A stretch of 64,000 nt of DNA. Source: Streptomyces sp. NBC_01591. Lineage in GTDB: Bacteria > Actinomycetota > Actinomycetes > Streptomycetales > Streptomycetaceae. This document shows positions 35,506 to 43,058 of the stretch, one piece after another (the stretch's first letter is position 1; the number at the start of each line of letters is the position of its first letter). The notes beneath the pieces were generated by a model. The model saw only the letters and a program-made list of their open reading frames with translations, was not told the origin of the DNA and ran no database searches. Location: positions 7,626,001-7,690,000 of the forward strand of contig NZ_CP109327.1 of NCBI RefSeq assembly GCF_035918155.1, read 5' to 3'. A program made the position numbers and the translations under genes.

Positions 35506-35539
35506 GACCGGGGGCGCGGGCACCCGCCTCGGCGACCTC

Positions 35540-35573
35540 GGTGCCGGGCATGCGAACGGGCGTGCCCGGCACC
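35540..35573. terminator. 11-bp hairpin between P450 and the dehydrogenase pseudogene
   Basis: Arms GGTGCCGGGCA (35540-35550) and TGCCCGGCACC (35563-35573) are perfectly complementary. Placed between converging coding units, it probably ends both. Confidence 0.65.
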
Positions 35574-35602
35574 CGCAAGGGAACGGTCGGCGGATGTGAC
35601 GG

Positions 35603-36002
35603 TCAGCGGATGTGGCGGCCGGAGATCGCCCGCGCGATGACCAGCCGCTGGATCTCGCTCGTACCCTCGAAGATCGTGTAGATCTCGGCGTCGCGGTACA
35701 TCCGCTCGACGGGATGCTCCCTGCTGTACCCGGCGCCGCCCAGGATCTGGACGGCCTTCTCCGCCGCCGCCACGGCGAGTTCGCTCGCGCGCAGCTTGGA
35801 CATGGAGCCCTGCCCGGCGTCGAAGGTCCGGTCGTTGCGGGCCATCCAGGCGGCCTGTCAGATCAGCAGGCGTACGGCCTCGATCTCGGTGCCGCGCGTC
35901 CCACTCGGCCACCGCGGGGCGGACGACCTGGGCGGCGAAGCCGTGCACCCAGTCCCGCAGATCCTGCTGCTCCTCGGTGAGGGCGAGAGAGAAGTAGCTC
36001 AT
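35603..36002 (-). pseudogene. acyl-CoA dehydrogenase with large internal deletion
   Basis: The start (36002) encodes SYFSLALTEEQQDLRDWVHG FAAQVVRPAVAEWDAR, the usual N-terminus. After about 40 codons the frame jumps to the C-terminal part in a shifted frame: EAVRLLI-stop-QAAWMARND, then SMSKLRASELAVAAAEKAVQ ILGGAGYSREHP and YRDAEIYTIFEGTSEIQRLV. About 250 central residues, including the FAD and catalytic-base regions, are gone; the junction is near 35890-35905. A further nonsense codon (TGA, 35858-35860) replaces what is probably a Trp. The gene is dead. It follows the SCP2 pseudogene, with which it once formed an operon. Confidence 0.85.
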
Positions 36003-36006
36003 GGGA

Positions 36007-36480
36007 TCAGGCCTTCGGGATGTCGAAGTAGCGGGTCAGTCCCGCCGCCAGGCCGACATCGCCGGCGACCTTCAGCTTGCGCATCATGAACATCGTCAGG
36101 GGATTGCCGTTGCCGGAGACCAGTTTGAGGAACTCGGCGTCACCCATCACCAGCGTCGTACGCGGTTCGGCCTCGGACCGGCCCTAGCCGACCGTGCAGG
36201 TGCCGTTGCCGATCGAGGTCTCGTAGACCGCCTCGCTGTCGCCGGTGATCTTCCAGCGGATCAGGGCCGTCAGCTGCCCCGCCGCCTCCGGGCGGAACTG
36301 CTGCTTCATCCGGCCGAAGACCTCGCCGAGCACCCGGGAGCGCAGTTCGCCGTGCATGATCTCGCCGAGCTGCTTGGCGGACAGGCCCGTGACGATCCGT
36401 GCGAACTCCTCGGGGGAGACGGCCGCGAAGTCGAGCCCGGCCAGTTCGGCGGTGAGGTTGCCGCTGCTGTTGTCGGCCAC
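36007..36480 (-). pseudogene. SCP2 sterol-binding-domain protein interrupted by an amber codon
   Basis: From the ATG at 36480 the frame reads LTAELAGLDFAAVSPEEFAR, GEIMHGELRSRVLGEVFGRM, LTALIRWKITGDSEAVYETS, then meets a TAG at 36184-36186 (codon 99). Past the stop the same frame continues with SEAEPRTTLVMGDAEFLKLV SGNGNPLTMFMMRKLKVAGD VGLAAGLTRYF and a TGA at 36007-36009, giving 157 positions, the full SCP2 length. One substitution therefore breaks it. SCP2 proteins bind sterols and acyl chains. A matching TetR-type box lies upstream at 36505-36520. Confidence 0.85.
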
Positions 36481-36504
36481 ACCAGCTCCTTACTCTGAAG
36501 CTAA

Positions 36505-36520
36505 CTTACTTTCGAGTAAG
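36505..36520. promoter_or_regulatory. TetR-type operator, copy 1 (CTTACT-N4-AGTAAG)
   Basis: Inverted repeat with perfect 6-bp arms: CTTACT (36505-36510) and AGTAAG (36515-36520), upstream of the SCP2 gene start at 36480. The sequence matches the one at 36988-37003 except in the centre. TTACTnnnnAGTAA-like sites bind TetR regulators of lipid metabolism. No TetR gene remains in the window. Confidence 0.6.
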
Positions 36521-36567
36521 GTGGGAGCCGTGTCGCCCCTCCGCAAGACGGGTGCGGGGGAGGGGCG

Positions 36568-36831
36568 TCACCAGGAGCTGCCGGGGCGCACCGCCAGCCG
36601 GGGGTGATGGGCGGCGAGCAACTTGTTGGCGCGGGCCAGTTCGGAGAGCGCCTGCTCGCGGTCGGCCCGGTCCTCGTCGCAGAGTCGCGGACCGCGGAAG
36701 CTGCGCACCTCGCGCGCGGCGCAGTCGGCGTCGAATTCCGCCTGGAGGATGTGCGGCGGGATGCAGGACCCGATCAGCGCGGCGACCCGGTCCGGGATCG
36801 GCACCGGGACGAGGAGATGTGAGGCGGTCAT
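36568..36831 (-). CDS. small conserved protein, unknown function
   Basis: 87 aa from the ATG at 36831 (GAGAGGGAA upstream); a longer frame from 36960 would add an Arg/Pro-rich stretch without coding character. Sequence: PDRVAALIGSCIPPHILQAE FDADCAAREVRSFRGPRLCD, then a helical EDRADREQALSELARANKLL. Three Cys residues are present but not arranged as a known metal site. No family recognised. It sits between two copies of a TetR-type operator. Confidence 0.5.
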   Translation of the reverse strand: MTASHLLVPVPIPDRVAALIGSCIPPHILQAEFDADCAAREVRSFRGPRLCDEDRADREQALSELARANKLLAAHHPRLAVRPGSSW

Positions 36832-36987
36832 GGGGGTTCCCTCTCGGAATGGTCGGCCAGGAGGTGGTTCTCGGCTCGGCCGCCGGGTGCGGCGGTCGAC
36901 TTCTCCATATGTACGGGACGCAGTTCCTGGTTTCTCGTTGAGAACGTCTCCGTGTGGCAACCGTTTGAGAGTGACCGTCTATTTCGC

Positions 36988-37003
36988 CTTACTTGTAAGT
37001 AAG
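36988..37003. promoter_or_regulatory. TetR-type operator, copy 2 (CTTACTT-GT-AAGTAAG)
   Basis: Inverted repeat with 7-bp arms, CTTACTT and AAGTAAG, around GT. It is followed 7 bases later by an ATG (37011) that begins a short frame running antisense into the PucR gene. This suggests that the target gene on the right has been lost and only its promoter and perhaps the first codons remain. Confidence 0.55.
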
Positions 37004-37043
37004 TTGACTCATGGTGAGGACCGTGATCCGGCTGAAAGCCGAC

Positions 37044-38258
37044 TCAGACCGGTGTTTCGTCCCCGCGGGCCCGCAACTGGAGCGCCCGCAGCACGGCCTC
37101 GGTGGAGAACCGGCTCTCGGGATCGGTCAGTTGCTCGCCGAAGATGGACTCCAGATTGCGCATCCGGTAGCGGACCGTCTGCGGGTGGACGTCCAGCAGC
37201 TCGCCCATGTGGGCCGCGGTGCCACGGGTGTCCAGCCAGATCCGCAGGGTCTCGACCAGCCGCTCCCGGCGGGTGGCGCTGATGCCGGAGATCGGGGCCA
37301 GTTCGCGCTGGGCGAGCTGGTCGACCAGCACCGGGTCGGAGAGCAGCCACAGGGTGATGAGGTGGTCCTCGCAGAGGATGACGGGCGCGTCGTCGATGAT
37401 GTTCGTGTCGACGAGTTCGAGCACGCGCCGGGCCCAGCGGATCGAGTCCGAGGCCAGGGCGGTGGGCACGGTCAGGCCGATCGCGGCGTGGGTGCCGAGG
37501 AGCGCCTCGTCCAGCATGCGTCTTCGGGTGTCGTCGAAAGCTCCGGGAATCAATAAGTGTGGCTGCGGTGCGCTGAGATCGGCCAGTAGATCGCGGTCGG
37601 CCACGGCCCGGTCCAGGGTGGCGGGGGGGCGGACGGCGACCAGGGTGACCTCGTCGGGCAGCGCCCATCCGGTCTGTTCGCACAGTTCGGCGATGGCGGT
37701 ACGGGGCGAGGGGCGTCCGGCGAGGATCAGGTGCAGCAGACGCCGGCGCATGGCCTCGGTCTGTTCGCCGGTCTGCGACTGCACCTCCAGGAAGCCCTCC
37801 CGGGAGAGGGATTCGAGCTCGTCGATGTAGGTGAAGAGCGCGTCGGCGAAGCTGAGCATGAGGGCCGGCGAGAAGTTGTGAGTCCGGCCGACCTTCTTGG
37901 CCCGGCGCAGCGCGACCCGGGCCCCGAGGCGGTAGGCGCCCTGGAGCGTCTCCATCGTGCGGCCTTCGTACGCCTCGAAACGCCCGAAGCGGCGGCACAT
38001 GTCGTCGCGCAGCGAGGTCGGCGCGGACGGCTCGGCGACCAGGTCCACGAAGGAGGAGAGACTCTGCTCCACGCCGACCCTGATGGCCTGCCCGTTGGGG
38101 CCGTCGAGCAGTCTGGCGTATTCCGGGTAGGCCCGGGTGACCTCGACGCCGATCTCCTTGATCAGGCTCGGCAGTTCGGGCCGCATGATGGCGGCGAATT
38201 CCTGGGGGAGCGGCCCCAGAGGATCCCCCGTGTCCAACGGCTGAATGAGTTCAGACAT
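37044..38258 (-). CDS. PucR-type/CdaR-like helix-turn-helix regulator
   Basis: 404 aa from the ATG at 38258. N-terminal helical region (about 20-165: PLPQEFAAIMRPELPSLIKE, then IRVGVEQSLSSFVDLVAEPS), a central GGDEF-like domain, and a C-terminal HTH_30-type motif at about 345-395: LVETLRIWLDTRGTAAHMGE LLDVHPQTVRYRMRNLESIF GEQL. This is the PucR C-terminal HTH. PucR-like proteins control purine, amino-acid or secondary metabolism genes; the target cannot be assigned. An inverted repeat CCAAGT...ACTTGG (38360-38388) lies about 100 bases upstream. Confidence 0.85.
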   Translation of the reverse strand: MSELIQPLDTGDPLGPLPQEFAAIMRPELPSLIKEIGVEVTRAYPEYARLLDGPNGQAIRVGVEQSLSSFVDLVAEPSAPTSLRDDMCRRFGRFEAYEGRTMETLQGAYRLGARVALRRAKKVGRTHNFSPALMLSFADALFTYIDELESLSREGFLEVQSQTGEQTEAMRRRLLHLILAGRPSPRTAIAELCEQTGWALPDEVTLVAVRPPATLDRAVADRDLLADLSAPQPHLLIPGAFDDTRRRMLDEALLGTHAAIGLTVPTALASDSIRWARRVLELVDTNIIDDAPVILCEDHLITLWLLSDPVLVDQLAQRELAPISGISATRRERLVETLRIWLDTRGTAAHMGELLDVHPQTVRYRMRNLESIFGEQLTDPESRFSTEAVLRALQLRARGDETPV

Positions 38259-39223
38259 GACAGTCCCCCCTGCTCTCCGGCGCCCGGTGGGGGGACAGGC
38301 GGTGGGGAAAGCGCTCCCACGAACCGACAGGTGCGTACCAAGTTCGCGATGAAGATAGACCAAGTGAGCGGTTGTGCCCACTACTTGGACAAGATCGAAG
38401 TGCAAGGGGCACATATCTCGGCCCCGTTGTGGTGCTTCGGTGCAGGTGGGGCGCCAGTGCTCACTTCAGGACAATGTTTTTCGGACGTCTGCTCTCCCGG
38501 CGACAAGAAAGTAACCGTGGGTAACGGATTCCTGCCCGGGTGATTGGTGCGGATTCGTGCCGGTGGTGTGCGTGTTCCCGGACCGCTGTGAACGTGGCGG
38601 GACGCGGCCATTTGCCGCCTCTTGATCCGCGGAATCAGAAGGGGAACATGTTATTCAGGGAAGGGGAATCCTTTGGGGTCGGCGGGCAAATGTCAAAACC
38701 GGTCGGCCGGAATGGATAATTCGCCGGCGGTTCGCCGGCGGCGGTGTGTTCTGTGGTCCAGGACGGTGTTCCGCGACGCCCCCTGCAGGGGTTCGGCCGT
38801 GCGGTGGATGCGGGGCGCCAGGGTGTCATTCGGCCGAGGTCCCGACGATCTTACCGGCGGGTACGTGGCCGGTCGGCGGGCTGGCCCACCGCCGGTGACT
38901 GCGCCTGGGATGAGTGTCCGGCGGGGGCCGTGGCGCATGACACGGCCGTAACTACTCACTTTCGTACAGAAAATCGTGGCGATCTGCTGAGTTGTCGCTA
39001 AGGCGGAATGCTTTTGCTGAGAGGTGCGGGGATTTTCTGTGCCGGGTATTGCCGCGTTGGGCTACTGGCTCGTAACGTTCGATCCGCACGGAGTTCGATC
39101 ACGCAGTCGAGTCCATCGACTTCTGCGTTACACGATGTGAGCCGCCCTCGTGCCGGGCCCATTCCCAGGGTGTGGTGCGAGGTAATCGGGTACGTCCAAC
39201 TCCACTTCCCGGAGGTAAGTTCC
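38259..39223. other. 965-base intergenic region
   Basis: This long gap between the PucR gene (minus) and the first secreted-protein gene (plus) has a lower GC content than the coding DNA. Things seen: an inverted repeat CCAAGT (38360-38365) / ACTTGG (38383-38388), likely upstream control of the PucR gene; short direct repeats TTCGCCGGCGG near 38717-38740; and GGAGGT at 39211-39216, the ribosome-binding site of the secreted protein. Open frames here are short and without codon bias. I see no tRNA, no strong hairpin and no mobile-element trace. Confidence 0.45.
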
Positions 39224-39874
39224 GTGAGAAACACCCTCAGACGAGCATTGTTCGCCACGACCGTCGCCGCAGCCGCGTTCGGGTTCGCCGCCACGTCGGC
39301 CTCGGCCACCACCCTCGCGCAGTGGACCGTGGTCAACCCCAACGCGAACGGCACCTTCACGGCCTCGCTCAAGGCCGGCACGGTGGCGACCCTGGTCGAC
39401 ACCAACACCAGCCAGCAGGTGGACTGCTCGGTGGGTACTGCCAGCGGCACCGCTCCGAGCGGCACGTACTCCACCGGCGTCGGCATCGCGAAGATCACCG
39501 CCGCCGCCTGGGGATCCACGGCCAGCCCGTGCCCGGGACCGCTCGGCTCGAACTTCACGGCCGCACTCGCAACGGGTGCTGTCATCAGCATCGACGCGAG
39601 CAGCTACAGCGGTGGCATCACCTCGGGAAGCCTCTCCGGGGTCAAGGTCAACCTGACCGGTGACACCATCCTCGGCACCTGCAAGGCCGTGATCTCCGGG
39701 TCCGTGAGCAACGTGACCTACAACAACGCCACTGGCGAACTCGACATCAACACCGGCACCGGCCTGAAGGTCGACAGTGCCGACAACTGCTCGGGGCTGC
39801 TCAACGCGGGTGACTCGGCGACGTTCGACGCGACGTACAAGGTCGCTGCGCCGCTCACCATCACCTCGCCGTAA
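39224..39874 (+). CDS. secreted protein, unknown function (first of three beside the mce operon)
   Basis: 216 aa from a GTG at 39224, 7 bases after GGAGGT. A classical signal peptide (about 1-28: basic RNTLRRA, then FATTVAAAAFGFAATSASA) is followed by a Thr/Gly/Ser-rich, beta-strand-like mature domain of about 187 residues: LAQWTVVNPNANGTFTASLK, SSYSGGITSGSLSGVKVNL, and CKAVISGSVSNVTYNNATG. Four Cys residues may form two disulfides. No family recognised. A strong terminator follows at 39905-39942. Confidence 0.82.
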   Translation: MRNTLRRALFATTVAAAAFGFAATSASATTLAQWTVVNPNANGTFTASLKAGTVATLVDTNTSQQVDCSVGTASGTAPSGTYSTGVGIAKITAAAWGSTASPCPGPLGSNFTAALATGAVISIDASSYSGGITSGSLSGVKVNLTGDTILGTCKAVISGSVSNVTYNNATGELDINTGTGLKVDSADNCSGLLNAGDSATFDATYKVAAPLTITSP

Positions 39875-39904
39875 CCGGACCGGACCGGAGCCGGTGGCAA
39901 GGAA

Positions 39905-39942
39905 GGGCCGCGGAGCGGAGGTTCACCTCCTCTCCGCGGCCC
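39905..39942 (+). terminator. long hairpin after the first secreted-protein gene
   Basis: Outer arms GGGCCGCGGAG (39905-39915) and CTCCGCGGCCC (39932-39942) are perfect; an inner GGAGGT/ACCTCC pair (39917-39922, 39925-39930) extends the stem. The hairpin ends about 70 bases before the next gene, so the second secreted-protein gene probably has its own promoter. Confidence 0.8.
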
Positions 39943-40011
39943 GCCGTCGGCAGGTCCTTTTGCAATACACGCACGAGTGCCGAGCACCGAGACGACGGCA
40001 GGTAGGCCGAG

Positions 40012-41478
40012 ATGAGAACAAGGACCATGGACCCGCGGCGCGCCGCGCGCATCGCCGCAGTCGGTGCGGTGACGATCGTGGCGGGATTCATGCCGGGAAC
40101 GGGAGCCGCGACCGACACCCGGACCGCCGAGGCGGACGTCGCCTACACCTGTGACCTTCCCTCCGGCGCGCAGCCGGTCGCGGTGCACATCGCGGCGGAG
40201 CTGCCGGTGACCACGAGCATCGGGACGGCGATCCGGCTCCGGGACGTGGCCCTCTCCTTCGAGCTCCCGCGTTCCGCGCTCTCCGCGTCGCCGGGGGCCG
40301 AACCGGTGGCCGTCTCGGGATCCGCGCGGATGCTGACCGAGGTCTCGCAGCGGGGCGAGTCGACGGATGTGCCCTGGCAAGGGCTGGAGATCCCGGAATT
40401 CCCGCTCCCCGCCACGGGCGACCTCTCGCTCCGGGCGACGGGCGAGGTTCCGACGATCACGCCGAGATCCAGCGGCGACGTGCTCTTCGCCCTGGGGCAG
40501 CTGGACGTGGGCCTCGCCCCGCGCGCCGCGGAAGGCGCCGGGGACGCGCCGCCCCCGCTGGCCTTCTCGTGCAAGGTCGATCCGGACCAGAGCGCGGAGC
40601 TGGCCACGGTCACCGTTCCCCCGGAGAGCGGAACCACGCCGCCTTCCGGGGCCGCCCCCGAGCCGTCCGGGGGCACCACCCCCGACCGGTCCGGCGGTGC
40701 GAAGGCGGGACGGGCAGCGGATCTGCCGTCGGGGGGCGTACAGCCACCCGCCGACTGCACGGTCATGACCGGTCCGCTCCCGCAGGTGCCCAAGCCGGCA
40801 CACGGCTACATGGCGGGATACTCCAACGTCAACAAACTGGCCGGGGCGATCAAGTTCAACGACCCCGGACATCTTCGCCTCAACCTGAACACGTCCGTCT
40901 CCTTCCTCAGATGCCCGACGGGCGTGAAGAGCTGGCTGACCACCGACGGCACGCTCGACTACAAGGGCAGGGCCCAGATGCCGCCGGCCGAGGCCACCTT
41001 CCTCACCTTCGGCTTCATGCCGACGACGGCGAAGGTGGAACTGATCCTCGAAGGCAGGATCGACATCGGAACGCTGGGCGACTCGGCCCCCGACCCGGAG
41101 ACCAAGAAGTACAAGGAGACGACGACCGCCATCGCTCCCGTGCGCGCGCGCCTCTACGACGTGGAGGTCAACGGGGAGCCGCTGGACGTCGGCGCCAACT
41201 GCCGCAGTGCGAGCCCGATGACGCTGGAACTGGTCGGCAAGGGGGCGTCCGGCGCGGGCGGCCCCGAGGGCTACACGGTGAAGACCGGGGGGCCGCTGAC
41301 CGGTTACGCGGATGTGCCGCCGTTCACCGGATGCGGTGTCACGGAGGATCTCGACAACCTCTTCACCGCCTCGGTCTCCGGAAAAGGCAACTACACGAAA
41401 ATGATGCAGTCCCCGTTGTGTGTCGAAGGTGTTCCGGCGAACTGTCCCGAGCCGCCGAAGCCCGAGCCCGAACGCTGA
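40012..41478 (+). CDS. large secreted protein, unknown function, two similar halves
   Basis: 488 aa. Signal peptide about 1-33 (MDPRRAARIAAVGAVTIVAG FMPGTGAAT). The mature protein has a first domain (about 40-200: VAYTCDLPSGAQPVAVHIAA ELPVTT...), a Pro/Gly/Ser-rich linker (about 204-245: PESGTTPPSGAAPEPSGG), and a second domain (about 255-480: YMAGYSNVNKLAGAIKF, LNLNTSVSFLRCPTGVKS, DVPPFTGCGVTEDLDNLF). Both domains are beta-rich and Cys-containing. Such DUF6801-like proteins are known from actinomycetes but have no assigned job. It lies between two other secreted proteins and ahead of the mce operon, suggesting an envelope or lipid-binding role. Confidence 0.8.
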   Translation: MRTRTMDPRRAARIAAVGAVTIVAGFMPGTGAATDTRTAEADVAYTCDLPSGAQPVAVHIAAELPVTTSIGTAIRLRDVALSFELPRSALSASPGAEPVAVSGSARMLTEVSQRGESTDVPWQGLEIPEFPLPATGDLSLRATGEVPTITPRSSGDVLFALGQLDVGLAPRAAEGAGDAPPPLAFSCKVDPDQSAELATVTVPPESGTTPPSGAAPEPSGGTTPDRSGGAKAGRAADLPSGGVQPPADCTVMTGPLPQVPKPAHGYMAGYSNVNKLAGAIKFNDPGHLRLNLNTSVSFLRCPTGVKSWLTTDGTLDYKGRAQMPPAEATFLTFGFMPTTAKVELILEGRIDIGTLGDSAPDPETKKYKETTTAIAPVRARLYDVEVNGEPLDVGANCRSASPMTLELVGKGASGAGGPEGYTVKTGGPLTGYADVPPFTGCGVTEDLDNLFTASVSGKGNYTKMMQSPLCVEGVPANCPEPPKPEPER

Positions 41479-41530
41479 GAGCTGTTCCGCAAGCGCTGAC
41501 TCCCGGATCCCCAGAAAGGCTGGACGAATC

Positions 41531-42490
41531 ATGCGAGCTGCTCCGAAAAGTTTCAGACCCGCCCTCCTCGGCGCGCTGATGACGGTCGCCGTAGGCATTC
41601 CGCTGAGCACCTCGCCGGCGAGCGCCGCCTCCGCCCAGGAGATGAACGGCAACTGGGCGCCCTTCACCCGGTGTCCGGTCGACGACCCGGCCATGGTGGC
41701 CGCGGACGGCCAGACGAACATCGCGATCTGCGTGGCCTCGCACTCCGAGAGCGGCTCCATCAAGCTCGGCAACACCCTGGCGACGACCGGTGCCAACGAC
41801 CTCCAGTTCGGCGTCGTACGGAACACGGCGACGGGTGAGTCCAGGATCGTGCCGCCCGCGGGCGGGGCGATCGTGGGAGCGCCGACGGAGATTCCCGGCG
41901 GTCTGCTCGGCCTCATGTGCCCGAGCGGGATTCCGGTGGTCTCCGACATCTGCAAGCAGTTGACGGACAACAGCCTCAACCGGGTCGTTGCCACCGTGCA
42001 GTCGGCCGGCACGCCCAGGAATTTCGACGTGGCCGCAGGGATGCAGAGCGGGAAGACGATCGTCGACATCCCGGTCCGCATCCATCTGGAGAACCCCTTC
42101 CTGGGTTCGAAGTGCTACATCGGGACCACCTCCGACCCGATCGTGCTGCGCCCGCAGAACCTCACCCAGCCGGCCGTGGCCAGCAAGCGCTTCGACGCCA
42201 ACGGCACGGCGAACACCGGCGGTCTGCTCAACCGCATCGAGCTGACCGGAAACGCACAGGGCGACGCGGGGTTCGCCGTCCCCGGGGTGAGCGGCTGCGG
42301 GCCCCTGACCCTCGGTGAGCTGAACTGGGCGGTCAACCTGAAGACGGCGCTGCCGTCGGCGGCCGGAAAGAACAACCTGGTGCTCAACAACGCCGCCACG
42401 TACACCGGGGGCCTGGCATTGCCCGGTGCGTCGGCGCCCAACGCCGGTCGGCTGCTTTCGGAGAGCTGGCACGCAGGAGTGGCGCGGTAG
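41531..42490 (+). CDS. secreted protein, unknown function (third of the trio)
   Basis: 319 aa from the ATG at 41531. Signal peptide about 1-33 (FRPALLGALMTVAVGIPLS TSPASAASA). Mature domain: WAPFTRCPVDDPAMVAADGQ, ICVASHSESGSIKLGNTLA, then IPGGLLGLMCPSGIPVVSDI and IHLENPFLGSKCYIGTTSDP, with about six Cys residues. It has the look of proteins found beside Streptomyces mce genes, but no function is assigned. It is 52 bases after the second secreted-protein gene and probably shares its transcript. A strong terminator follows. Confidence 0.8.
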   Translation: MRAAPKSFRPALLGALMTVAVGIPLSTSPASAASAQEMNGNWAPFTRCPVDDPAMVAADGQTNIAICVASHSESGSIKLGNTLATTGANDLQFGVVRNTATGESRIVPPAGGAIVGAPTEIPGGLLGLMCPSGIPVVSDICKQLTDNSLNRVVATVQSAGTPRNFDVAAGMQSGKTIVDIPVRIHLENPFLGSKCYIGTTSDPIVLRPQNLTQPAVASKRFDANGTANTGGLLNRIELTGNAQGDAGFAVPGVSGCGPLTLGELNWAVNLKTALPSAAGKNNLVLNNAATYTGGLALPGASAPNAGRLLSESWHAGVAR

Positions 42491-42537
42491 GTACCTCCCC
42501 GGTACCTCATTCCGTGGAGTACGGAGATCAGCGATGC

Positions 42538-42578
42538 CGCCCGCCCCGCCCGGCGCATTCTTCCGGGCGAGGCGGGCG
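42538..42578 (+). terminator. strong 16-bp hairpin ending the secreted-protein operon
   Basis: Arms 42538-42553 and 42563-42578 pair with one mismatch, around a 9-base loop (CGCATTCTT); GTTTG follows. It isolates the secreted-protein genes from the mce operon promoter. Confidence 0.85.
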
Positions 42579-42847
42579 TTTGCATACCGGTGTGCCGAAG
42601 GGCTCACTTATCGACAAGTGGGCGATGCGCGATACTCACTCGCTCACAAAAACAAAAAGGCCGTCGAATGGCGTGCAAAAAGTTTACGAACCGGTATTGC
42701 GGAGGCTGGTTACCGGGCCGTAGCGTCCCGTTGAGCAGCGGGAAAACGTATCCGCTGCTGCTTGTTCGGTACCTCTGGAGCCCCGGTGGCTCCGGTTCGC
42801 CCGCCGCTGGGCCCCGGTTCGCGGGCCGGAAACCTTGCGCAGATTTC

Positions 42848-42885
42848 GACAAAGCCCGCATCCGGCTTTGTCACTCGGTGACAAA
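42848..42885. promoter_or_regulatory. overlapping palindromes with three GACAAA/TTTGTC arms upstream of mce
   Basis: Arm A GACAAAGCC (42848-42856), arm B GGCTTTGTC (42864-42872, running on as AC), arm C GTGACAAA (42878-42885). A pairs perfectly with B (9 bp, 7-base loop), and B plus AC pairs perfectly with C (TTTGTCAC / GTGACAAA, 8 bp, loop TCG). The two pairings are mutually exclusive. This may be an operator with three half-sites or, if transcribed, a two-state RNA switch. It is about 170 bases before the first mce gene. Confidence 0.65.
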
Positions 42886-42931
42886 TGATCCACACCGAGA
42901 GCCCGGTTCGTCGATTTCCGCTTTCAACGGC

Positions 42932-42961
42932 TTGTCCTGGCGGTTTCGGCGGACATAGCGT
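42932..42961 (+). promoter_or_regulatory. candidate promoter of the mce operon
   Basis: TTGTCC (42932-42937), an 18-base spacer, TAGCGT (42956-42961): a fair match to the main vegetative Streptomyces consensus. It would give a leader of about 90 bases before the ATG at 43059, which has GAAGGAGG in front. If right, the palindromes at 42848-42885 act as DNA sites about 50-90 bases upstream of the -35 box. Confidence 0.5.
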
Positions 42962-43058
42962 GCGCCTCCTGGTGCATGTGTGACGAGCCGCCAACGCATT
43001 TCTCAGAGCCGGAGCGCTGACAGATGACTTCGTTCACAACAACTTCGAAGGAGGGCCG

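Noticed and set aside
36184..36186. Amber codon in the SCP2 gene as programmed readthrough or pyrrolysine
   Set aside because: The companion dehydrogenase has independent inactivating lesions and no recoding signal is seen, so simple decay is more likely.
37011..37556. Plus-strand frame starting after the second TetR-type box
   Set aside because: Beyond about ten codons it is antisense to the PucR regulator and shows no homology; at most a remnant start codon.
38381..39001. Several short frames in the 965-base gap before the secreted-protein genes
   Set aside because: Weak third-position GC preference, Arg/Pro-rich nonsense composition and no start signals.
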